Of a stretch of 64,000 nucleotides of DNA, positions 35,264 to 45,051 are shown one piece after another. Where the stretch lies: assembly GCF_000004075.3 (NCBI RefSeq), contig NC_026660.2:22633498-22697497 (forward strand). Direction: 5' to 3'. Origin of the DNA: Cucumis sativus (taxonomy: Eukaryota > Streptophyta > Magnoliopsida > Cucurbitales > Cucurbitaceae). Every line of letters starts with the position of its first letter. Positions within the stretch are counted from its first letter, which is position 1. The notes below the pieces were generated by a model, which was not told the DNA's origin, did no database searches, and was given only the letters and a program-made list of their open reading frames with translations. The position numbers were made by a program, and so were the translations under genes.

Positions 35264-35348
35264 CATGCATGGCTCCTTGCATGCCATTCGAGAAGGCCAC
35301 CTATTTTTAGATGATGGGCTTTGCAAATGGCATACAGGGAGCCAGGCA
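35264..35348 (-). ncRNA. MIR160: MIR160 precursor hairpin
   Basis: On the minus strand, 35348 to 35328 reads TGCCTGGCTCCCTGTATGCC plus A, the invariant 21-nt miR160. The opposite arm, 35284 to 35264, reads GCATGCAAGGAGCCATGCAT plus G, a typical miR160 star. The two pair with mismatches only at miRNA positions 4 and 12, one G-T wobble at 15, and 2-nt 3' overhangs on both ends, as expected for a Dicer-like 1 product. The loop is 43 nt (35285-35327). miR160 targets the auxin response factors ARF10, ARF16 and ARF17, so this locus sets part of the auxin response. The transcript is convergent with the kinase gene to the left. The hairpin happens to be open in two frames, but these are not coding. 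Confidence 0.97.
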
Positions 35349-36630
35349 TTACGATGATATATCCTTGTGCAATTGAACCAAAAAAAGAAGGAAAGGAAGA
35401 GTGAAAAATGAAGTACCTGAATTAGATCACTGTTAATAAAAACAAGAGAGCAAACTTCAAAACACAGATGTATTGTAAGCTTATGGAATCAGAAGCTTTT
35501 GTTTGGAATAAAATGAGTTACCACAACAATATTCATGCAGACTTTGTATGCAACTAAGGTTGGGGTCACTCTTCCAATAACCATGGCCTTTCTGGTCCCT
35601 TTCTCCATTGGCCTATTTAGAAACAAAATTTCCTACTTTTGAGCTGTCAAACAGGAAAGATAAAGTAAGAGATTGGTCTTTATTTTACTACCAGGTTGTC
35701 AAGAATTGCCGAGTGACTTGGATTCCAATTTTATTTCGAGTATAGGGATTTGAACTTTTGATTACAATTAAGATATGATCTATCATGACAACTTTCTCAT
35801 ATTAATGTTTAGACATGTTAAGCAATTTCAAAGCTGACAACGTTACTGGAGTGGCTTGGACAACATTGAGTAAGATTGTTTAGTATATGATTGATACTTA
35901 TATTTATTTACAGCCAAAGAATCAAATAAATGTATGAAAAAATTACATCACAAAGCTATGGTGGTTTTGGCCGCTTCTCTTTCATTAATGTTTAGGTATT
36001 GCAAGTGGTTTCAAAGGTTGTTAGCTTTACTGGCGTGGTCTGGACAGCACTAAAAACATTGTTTAGTATCTCACATTTGATTGATACTTATCTTTATTTA
36101 CGGCTAAAGAATCCAACAAAGTTATGAAAACACACTTTTGTAAAGGCAAACCAATATAATATTCAATACACTTTTGGCTTCTTTTTCAAGACTCATAAAA
36201 GTTCTTGAATAAACATGAATCCATTATGTCTGAACAATTTGAATGCAACGAGAGATCAGATCTTCATCACAGCCTTTTATAGATTCGGTCATCCATATAG
36301 AATTAAAGAATCTCTCAAATAGAAGGGAAAACTTCAAAAATTATAGCATACTAATGTCAGGGTTTTTGATTGATGGAAGAAGTAAATGGAAACTTTGTAA
36401 AACACAATATCCATAGATTGTCAAATGTGCAAAGAAGCTGAAAAATGGAAAGTTCTTTATTGAAAGAAATGGTGTAGTGACAAAGTATGTGTTCATGTAC
36501 AAGCTGAAGCTCAATAACTAATTTACAGTTGTAGAGAGCAGCACTCACATAAGCTGTAAAAGAATATGTTTTGTTGCATCAATCAAAACGTATGTTTCAA
36601 AGCCGAGTACCCGTCTTGGGGGTACGATTA
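35349..36630. other. Presumed MIR160 promoter and CCR 3' flank
   Basis: DNA upstream of MIR160 on its strand. It contains a diverged direct duplication (35801-36135). The right end is the 3' flank of the CRINKLY4-related gene. No protein gene is supported. Confidence 0.5.
35801..36135. repeat. Diverged direct duplication, about 183-bp period
   Basis: The segment starting ATTAATGTTTAGACATG (35801) recurs as ATTAATGTTTAGGTATTG (35984). Shared landmarks keep order: CAATTTCAAAG / GGTTTCAAAG, TTACTGGAGTGG / TTACTGGCGTGG, TTGTTTAGTAT, TTGATACTTAT, TTTATTTAC and AAAGAATC. The copies differ at many sites, so the duplication is not recent. Confidence 0.8.
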
Positions 36631-38943
36631 TTACAAGATCAATCCATCTTTAACAATTTGCTCCAACCAAGATGCAATATCTGAGATCGTTGGTCGATCA
36701 CTAGGATTCACTCGTACAGCCAATTCGGCTATATCAGCAAGTTTAAGTAGAGGCTCGACATTTCTCGGTAGAGCAGTGTATCGATCTATTATGGCAGCAG
36801 CCTTACCTTGCTTAATCAAAGGCACTGCCCAGTCAATTATGCTTGAAGGTGTGTAATCTCTGTCGTAAGCTTTCCTTCCACTGATGATCTCAAGCAGCAC
36901 AATACCAAAATCGTAAACATCGCTCGTCAAATCCCCACTAACGTCGTCATCGTTCGATGTAATAAGTCCGAAATCAGCAATCCTGGCTCCCCAATGGACA
37001 TCCAAAAGAATGTTTGAAGTTTTGACATTTCGATGGACAACAGGAGGCACAAGTTCCTTGTGTAGATACTCCAGTCCTCTCGCCGCCTGCATAGCTATTT
37101 TCAACCTCAATGTCCAATTCAATGGAGAAAGACCGCCATGGAGGTGATCGTAGAGTGTGCCGTGGGGCATGTATTCATAGACAAGAAGCCTCTCTCCCAT
37201 CTCAGAACAGTAACCCAACAGATTCACAATATTACAATGCCTTATCTTACAAAGGATATCCAGCTCCATTTCGAAGTCCCTACTGTTGGTGTGAATAATG
37301 GTAGCAGCATTTGCTCTCTTCACTGCTACTTGTTGCCCATCAGCTAACACAGCCTTGTAAACAAAACCATATCGCCCCCTGCCAAGCTCGTTGAACTCCT
37401 TGAAGCCATTCGTGGCATCTTTCAACTCCGAGAGACGAAAAATCTGAGCAATCCCAGGACAAAGAGGTACTAATGGAGCACAAGAATCAGTTTCTGTACC
37501 AGTTTCTAACTCAGACTTATGTTGTTTCTTGCTCCCGTCTTTCGTCGAAGCGATGACACGAAGATGAAGACACCAACCGAGTAGAATCAGTACTAATCCA
37601 GCAACAGAAGCACCGACTATTACGAGTATACTACGCCACTGATGCCAATGCTTCTGCTTGGTTTCAGGAGATGATTGAACTCCACAAATGTCCCAACAAG
37701 AACTGTTTTGGCAAAGAGAACAAGCAGTGCAAATCCTATCAGAATTCAAAGTGCAAGGGCTCGATAAGAAGAACCCATCCGAGCAATTCACTCCACAACG
37801 AAAACAAATGCTCAGATCTTTCCTCACACACAAGCTTTTCAAATCTGGTTCATTCAAAATGCTGGCATTGAAAGAGAATTCCCCTTCACGGCATGGCCCT
37901 GCAGCGCAAAGCCCCGGACTACAGAGCTCCAATGGAGGATCATAACCAGGAGCAGCCTCAAAAGAATGTGAAAAAAACCAACAATCAAGAACAAGATTAT
38001 CTTCTCTAATGCCACAGATTGAACGGTCTGATGAAGCAATCGCCATAAATCCTGTGTTCTTAGGAATCGAAGATGAGTTCAAGCTACCCCAACAGTCCAC
38101 TTCGTGACTATCCCATCGGATTCCACAGAAATGCTGCTCGCCGGCGGTCAACGTTACGTATCTGGCGGTTGTTGGAAGACCAGCGAACGAATCGGCGTTG
38201 CCCCAACATTTAACTCCCCCAGTAACCTCTGAGATTCCACAAAGGGCATCTTTTCCAGCGGCTAGAACAATGAAATTTTCAGAAACATTTGAAACGTCGA
38301 GATTGGTGGAGTTGGGTCCCCAGCAAAGAATCCCTCCATCTCGAAGCTCGGCGCAACTAAATCCTTCGCCGGAAACAACCCTTTTGAAAACAAGGCTTGC
38401 AATTGATTGATTATAGAACAGAGTGCTCTGTTTAGAGCTCAGAGTATTATTAATTGAATTTCTTGAAATATCCCAACAATCCACAGGACCCGAATCGTTA
38501 TCAGAATAATAAGATCCTCTAATCGCACAAACGTGGCTTTTTCCGGCGGCAATATGAGAATAAGCAGTGGTACGAAAAACCAACGGGACGAGATCTGTAC
38601 CTGGATTTACCGAACCCCAACAATAAGCGTGTGAAGTGTTAGCTAAAATACCGCAAAGAAAACCATCACCGCCTGAGAGAGCAGCCATTGCCGGAATATC
38701 GACGGAGAAAATGGAGGTAGAAGATGAGGAAGATGGTGAAAGAGACGAACTATTTTTACCCCAACAAATAACTTCCTGTTTGCCACTAGCATCAATAGCA
38801 CAGAAGAATCCATCTAAACCAAATGCAGCTGAAATAGGCGCCATTGATCCAAACCCATATGCGAAAACAAAGAAAAGATGCAGAAAAACACAAAGGGGTA
38901 GCAAGAATTTACAAGATTTGAAAAGGGTACAACCGATTTCCAT
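36631..38943 (-). CDS. CCR: CRINKLY4-related receptor-like pseudokinase (CCR1/CCR2 type)
   Basis: Single exon, 770 aa; start ATG at 38943 (MEIGCTLFKSC). The family includes ACR4 and its relatives, which act in epidermal and root cell fate. Order: signal peptide (about 10-30), Crinkly/RCC1-like repeats each with a C-W or CWG core (ICWGKN, YCWGSV, DCWDIS, LCWGPN, KCWGNA, DCWGSL, DCWFFS), a Cys-rich TNFR-like region (about 345-425), a transmembrane helix (ILVIVGASVAGLVLILLGWCL) and a kinase-like domain. The glycine loop GRGRYGFVYKA and the VAVK lysine (about 542) are present. The catalytic loop reads HRNVKTSN, with Asn639 in place of Asp. After DFG (657-659) only 14 residues (660-673) precede SDVYDFG, so the activation segment and APE motif are missing. 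The short activation segment is known from the Arabidopsis CRR1/CRR2 members, which supports that subgroup. It is most likely catalytically inactive and works through partners. Confidence 0.93.
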   Translation of the reverse strand: MEIGCTLFKSCKFLLPLCVFLHLFFVFAYGFGSMAPISAAFGLDGFFCAIDASGKQEVICWGKNSSSLSPSSSSSTSIFSVDIPAMAALSGGDGFLCGILANTSHAYCWGSVNPGTDLVPLVFRTTAYSHIAAGKSHVCAIRGSYYSDNDSGPVDCWDISRNSINNTLSSKQSTLFYNQSIASLVFKRVVSGEGFSCAELRDGGILCWGPNSTNLDVSNVSENFIVLAAGKDALCGISEVTGGVKCWGNADSFAGLPTTARYVTLTAGEQHFCGIRWDSHEVDCWGSLNSSSIPKNTGFMAIASSDRSICGIREDNLVLDCWFFSHSFEAAPGYDPPLELCSPGLCAAGPCREGEFSFNASILNEPDLKSLCVRKDLSICFRCGVNCSDGFFLSSPCTLNSDRICTACSLCQNSSCWDICGVQSSPETKQKHWHQWRSILVIVGASVAGLVLILLGWCLHLRVIASTKDGSKKQHKSELETGTETDSCAPLVPLCPGIAQIFRLSELKDATNGFKEFNELGRGRYGFVYKAVLADGQQVAVKRANAATIIHTNSRDFEMELDILCKIRHCNIVNLLGYCSEMGERLLVYEYMPHGTLYDHLHGGLSPLNWTLRLKIAMQAARGLEYLHKELVPPVVHRNVKTSNILLDVHWGARIADFGLITSNDDDVSGDLTSDVYDFGIVLLEIISGRKAYDRDYTPSSIIDWAVPLIKQGKAAAIIDRYTALPRNVEPLLKLADIAELAVRVNPSDRPTISDIASWLEQIVKDGLIL

Positions 38944-41900
38944 GATTTCGTCCAAGCTACTCACAGTGGAATGAATTCAATAGTGTCATGGACTGAAAAC
39001 AGAGTAGTGGTTGGGTTGTGTGAAGTTGTTTCGGCTTGTTCAAGAAAGAAAAAGAAGAAGAGCTAAAATGGAGATGAAAGTAGTAATGGAGGTGACGCAG
39101 AGAGAACGTGGATTTCGCCATTTTTTTACGGCTTGGATTTAGATTAGATTAGATTAGACCCGTTGGAATCTGAAACTACTGAATATAGTTACTGCCGGAG
39201 TGGCGCCAGAGTGATGATCAGACCAATTTTACAGACTAGAAAAAAAAAAAAAGGTGATGGTTAAAGGTAAATTCATTTTTTAATTGAACAGTGATAATGG
39301 AGGAAGATGAAGTTGAGTTGAATGAGTGAGTGAGTGGGTTGTCGACGTTGAAAATTAGGTCTTTTTCATAAGTTTTATTTAGGATGTGTTTGTCTCTGTT
39401 TCTATCGAAAACTACAATTTCCGGTTAGGCAAAAAAGCAGAGCAATACCCAACCAGACAAAGGCTTCGTGCAAAGTTAATACCAATTCTTCTTTCTTTCT
39501 TTCTTTTTTATGTCTTCGTATCTCTTCCCTTTCCCCTTTTTGTGACAAATTTCTAATCCATTTGGTGAAATCTCTATAACTATCAAACAAAATCCTCATT
39601 TATTTATACCTAATCCATAAACAAATGTGTTTCTTAGTTTAATGACAATCCATGACCCCTAACTTACACCATAACTCAATATTTTGATCCATCTCAATTT
39701 CACCCATTACCTATGCTTCCATTTTTTTACTACCATAAGTGTAGATAAATTTGGATCATACACATATACATCATTTATTACATCAACATTCTTATAACTT
39801 ATAATTCGTTCATCATTCAATTTTTTTTATCATTAATAGATTCAAAATTTTGCTATATTCTATAAATATTTTATGAAAAAACACATAAATAAAAATATAC
39901 TCTATGAAATAGATAAATCTTTTAACCACTTAAACAATGTTTGGATGATAAGTGAGTTATTATAGTTTAGAAATTAAAAAAATGATAGAATCTTAAATAG
40001 TAAATACGATAACATGGAATTTTGAAACAATATTTATCATAGCACCTAATTGGAGACTTTTAAATAATATTTATATAGCTATAGTCTTGAAACGATCCTT
40101 TGAAATATATTAAACAATTGTAAAACACACACAAAAGGTAAAACTTATATTTTAAAATCAAAACTTATCATTTATGTTTAGTGAAATAATTTCCCATGGA
40201 ATCATAATATTTTTCCTAAGCTTTTAATATAGTAATTATATTTACATATATGACAAATAGACATCAATTATTCTCGATGAAATCATATATAAATGTGAAT
40301 TTAATAAAAGAAAAATGTTGTGAAAAAATAAATATGTATGAACACTATAATGGCTTGTCCACCATCCAAGTAACATGAATATATAAGAATAAGATTGTAG
40401 CAAAACTAGTTTTCTCTGCTCTCTTTTTTGTACTCAACTAAAATAATAACAATAATAAAATTAAATCAAACAAACAAACAAGAAAAGTTGGGTTTTCTAT
40501 CAAAACTGGCGAATAGTTATTTTTTTTACTTTCAATATTTCTATTTAGTAACAATTATGGATGATTAACTTAATTAACTAAGGTTAGGAAAAGACGAGAG
40601 GTATATATTCAAAATGAACAATATTATATCATTAAAGAGATATATGTTTATTATTATATTTTTAATATTTAAGTAAACTTAAACACGCAACATGAAGGAT
40701 AGTTGACCAAAACTAAGTTAAGTATTGGAGCATATAAGTAAGGTTTAGGGTATTATATTTTGTTTAGACACTAATTTGAGTGGGGAAAACATAGTTATGA
40801 GGAGAGAGAGAGAGAGAGATTTAGTAGCATTGAAGCAAAAATGGGGAATTGGATCACATGGTTGCTTGGTGAGAGGTATGTAGCCTCTTTCTTTAGAATC
40901 AAAATATGGCTATTTGCCCACTATACTCTCTCACTTTTCAGTCAAATTTTGCTTCAAATTTTGTAGATGTCAGTCACCCCAATTGGCTATTCTCTGAGAT
41001 TCTTCATTTTTCTTACACAACACATATCATATTCGTCAAATCTTGTCCTTTTTGTAGGGTCACATTCATCAAATCCAACCCCTTTCATCCAATGAACCTT
41101 ATAAAACATGGCCACCCCTTATTAACTTATACTTTGCCTTACCAAAATCAAAGATTGAGAGAGAGAAATATGTCTCTCAATGTTACTGTTTTGTCAATCA
41201 ACTTTAAGTGCGACTAATCTTGAGAGTCTAATCATGCTTTCTCTTTCATCTAATCACTTGAATTGGACCCAAAGACAGAATTTCTTGAGATGGGTTATCA
41301 GCTCTAAAAACCCCTAATTCCACATGGCTTTGCTTTAGTTTTTAAGAACTATATTTCTTTTGTTTATACCTCTTCTTCTCTTATTAATGTCACAACTTGC
41401 AATATTAGTACATTAATTAGATGTTTTCGAAATGAGCTTTTTCTAATAATTATCAGTAAGAGATTTGACGTATTGAATCGGACATGAAGTTAAAGTAAAA
41501 AGAAGGACAAACATAACTTGATTGAACAAAATAAGTAAAATTATCTACTCATGGAAGAAAAAAGAAAAGAAATTATTTCTAACCGACAATCATAGCATAT
41601 ATCAATCCTTTAAAGGAACTAGATGGAAGAGAAGAAGGAAATAATTATGAATTTTAAAAATGTGATTGTTAAGTTAGAAAAATAAATAAAGGAATAATAA
41701 AAATTTGAAAGAATATAGTTCACCAATCACATATCAAAATAAAAATATGATAAAGACAAAAACCATATAAAATTAAAAAGCCTTTTTAATAATCAAACTA
41801 TATCTTTGATGAGGATTTTGTTTCGAATAGAAATTTCATTTAATGGGTCCCTTCCCCCCTTCAACTATTGCTTCTATTTTTCTTATTTTCTCCTTAGAAG

Positions 41901-44029
41901 AAAAAGTTGGGTGTGTGTTGAATGAATTCATGGTGTGTCACCACCCAACCAAACATAGAATGCCATTTTGGCTTCTGATTGTAAAGGCAGCCCACCATGG
42001 CTCACCCACCACTGTATTCTTTATATCGTATATGAGAATTAATATAAATACATCGAATACGACAAATAAAATAAAATTTCATTGGTATTGGATTTTTTTC
42101 GGTACAACAACTATGTGTGGATGAAAAATCAAACTGTTAACTTTTTATTTTTAAGAAGGAAATATTATGAACTAAGTTGTTCTTAATTTGATCGAACATT
42201 ACTCAAACGGAAAGATATATTATTATTGTTTGACATATACACCTATTCAAAGTTCAATACAAAAAGCTCTTCCATGTGATCTTTGTCATGAACTATGTAT
42301 CTAATATACCAAGCTTTCAACTATACACATATAGGTCTTCCACTTTTTCAATGCATAAATAATTTTTTAAAAGTAATTGGTAGGTTCATTGCATTTGAGT
42401 TTGAATTATATATTTGTGAGTTTGATAAATTTATTTTTTAAAAGAGTAAATATGGAGTTGAGTTTGAAATTAGATATTAGTCATAATCTTTAGTGTCATT
42501 TTCAAATATAACAAAATGAACTAAAATATTATTAAAAATATATATAATAAAAACGTATATGATATATTTGAAATTGTAATTAATTTAGAAGTAAGTACTT
42601 TATCGATATTGGTCGATCATTTTTTACCTAATATATTCTATTTTTTATTTAAAAGTTTATAGAAAAATCGAATATCTAATTTTAAGCTAATGGTAAAAAA
42701 TTTATATTGTCGGAACAATGCACATTTAACCCTAATTCTATTGATTAGAGATGAAGAATTGAAGAGAGAACAATTTCAACACTAATATTCATAATTTCAT
42801 TTTAGGCTTAACTTATTTGTTATATGGTTTTTTTTTTTTTTTTTTGTTATAAAGTATTTGTAATCAAAATACTTTATTTTTTTAAAATTTTAAATAAGTC
42901 CTTTTAATATTTATTTTTGTTTTAAAAAATGATATAGTACTAAGGAAATTGTTAATAAAAAATAAATTGAAAAAAAATGTTTTCAAATTAACATACCCTA
43001 CATGATTTTATTCCTATTTATTACCGAACACACATCTCTTCTAAAATCCATATCTTTTAATAAATTTATATTACAAATAAGTTAATTATTACCCTAACAA
43101 AAATCATATTCTTTTTATAGTTTTAATCATACATTACATATATTAATCAAAGCTGCAGTCTACTCTAAAGCACATGATAACTTGATTTAATTAAACTCCC
43201 CAATCTGATTTTGATCATACTATGTTATTTAATAATTAAGTTAATTAATTATGTTATGAAATATTCCATGTCTCTAACACTTTTTATATATGTATATACA
43301 TACAAGGTCAAACCCATTAAATATGCTAATAAATTCCCATAACACATGATATATATATATATAGTTCTATTAAACTTTCAACTTTGAAGATTTAACACCT
43401 GACATCAAATCTCTTGTATGAACAAAATGCCTCTAATTTTTAGGGCACAAATAATTAATCAAAATCATGTATTGTCCTACAATCTTACTACAAATTTGTC
43501 TAACCATTCCTTTTCTTGTAGTTTTATTAAAACACTTATTTATATTTATATATACTTTATTTAAAATATCTCTTATTTTTAATTTGTTTCTGTTAAAATC
43601 GAAGTACAAAACAGAAGGCTTGTAATTTGAAGTTTCGAAAATACAAAATTTTAATATTGACTATTTTCTTTAAATGTCTCTTATTAAAAACTTATATGGA
43701 GGGTTAGTTTTGGTCCAAACTAAAAAAGGGAAGCAACCCAACTTAATAATTGTAACAACTAGGAAATATAATATGAATTATAGTTTATAGCGTATGTGTT
43801 ATTACTATTTTAGTAGAATCTAGATACTAGCAGATTCACACTTGGAAATCCACATGCCCAAATTATTTAATGTTAGGTATTTAAAAAGTAACAAAGAAAT
43901 GAAATATTAAATTTCAACAAGCATTTCGTTTTACCCATGACCATATCATAAGTTCATGAAATAATATACATATATTTGGTTGGAGTATATTATTATTGTT
44001 ATAGAGATCCATAGAATATGATAAACAAT

Positions 44030-44173
44030 ATGGGCAGCGCCAGCGCGGCTACTGTCGCGCAACTTGCTATTCCAGAAACCTCCAAAAACGACGCCGCTCC
44101 GCCTCGAACTTACGTCGATTCTTTTTTTTCTTTCTTTTTTAATGTAAAAAATATTCGTTCATTTATTATTTAG
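44030..44173 (+). other. GC-rich mini-ORF of unknown nature
   Basis: An ATG at 44030 opens 47 codons starting MGSASAATVAQLAIPETSK and continuing NDAAPPRTYVDSFF before an AT-rich end. The first 90 bases are strikingly GC-rich (CAGCGCCAGCGCGGCTAC) in DNA that is otherwise 75-80% AT. It reads like the N-terminal exon of a protein, but no continuing exon was found downstream. It may be a stranded exon, a gene fragment, or a short peptide gene. I do not recognise it. Confidence 0.3.
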
Positions 44174-44883
44174 ATCATAATTATTCTTAATTAACCATCT
44201 AATACCTAATTAACATCAAGACTAAATATGAATATTACACTAGTCCAATAAAAACGAAACATTAAAAGAAATAAATTTGAAATTTGAAATTTGAAAATAA
44301 TATAAATAATTGAACCTTATGGAAAGATTTGAAGATCCAATGGATTGTATCAGAGATAATGTACAGTTCTCAAACACAAACAAATATATATATATATACA
44401 CATACACATACATATTTGGTAAAATGAAAGCAAAGTCAAAATACATTTCCCTATTTGTAATGTCATTTTCCCCAATTGTCTTTTTCTTGTCTCACTATTT
44501 TCTGATTCTAAATATCTAAAACCTTTTTCTCTCTTTTTCAATTTGGTCCTACATAACATAAAACCCTAAACCCATCATCATCATTTTTTTTTTTTTTTAA
44601 GTTTGGATTACGACTTACAAGTTAATTTGATCATTTTCATAGAAATGCAACAAAATTAATTCTACTTTGTAACAATTTTAGATTATATGTAATTTCAATT
44701 TTATAACAATGTGATCCATCTTAAAAGTTTGTTATATAACAATTAAATTTATACATATGCTTTTAACAATTTGTAATAATTAATGCTTATAAACAACTTA
44801 GTTTTTGTAGGAGAAATGTATTATTGTAGACATAAATAATTAATGTTTATATTACTGTCGGATGAAGAGTTGGGAACAAAAAG

Positions 44884-44907
44884 TATATATATATATATAT
44901 ATATATA
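44884..44907. repeat. TA microsatellite
   Basis: About 24 bases of TA dinucleotide lie in the 3' flank of the first PIP gene. Confidence 0.9.
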
Positions 44908-45051
44908 ATTTAAGTTTTGTTACAACCTAGAATTTTGGCATAAGTCTCATTCCCCTAAATAATTTTCACCAAACCAATCCATTCAATTTCTCAAATTTGG
45001 GCTTATTGGGCCTGACTGACTTCTCAAGAAGAAGAAGAAGGATTTCAATTA

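Larger units (their letters stand above)
38944..45051. other. Six-kilobase spacer
   Basis: The left end is the CCR promoter and leader (with a tandem GATTA run near 39140-39155). The rest is AT-rich: an AT-rich dispersed-repeat copy at about 39830-39890, a GA microsatellite (40803-40820), a patch at 40890-41340 that looks transcribed but codes for nothing recognisable, a GC-rich mini-ORF (44030-44173) and a TA repeat (44884-44907). No gene can be asserted. Confidence 0.5.

Noticed and set aside
35101-35349. Two minus-strand ORFs over the MIR160 hairpin
   Set aside because: They translate the miRNA hairpin itself; the conservation is that of the RNA, not of a protein.
38944-38964. Seven extra codons before the CCR start
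   Set aside because: They would need a GTG start; the ATG at 38943 gives a proper signal peptide.
40906-41217. 103-codon ORF in the large spacer
   Set aside because: There is no family resemblance, and the composition is that of T-rich transcribed or untranslated DNA. I also looked here for miRNA stems and found only a 9-bp hairpin near 41155-41185.
41843-42124. 93-codon ORF
   Set aside because: No recognisable motif; the second half reads through plain AT-rich DNA. Treated as chance.
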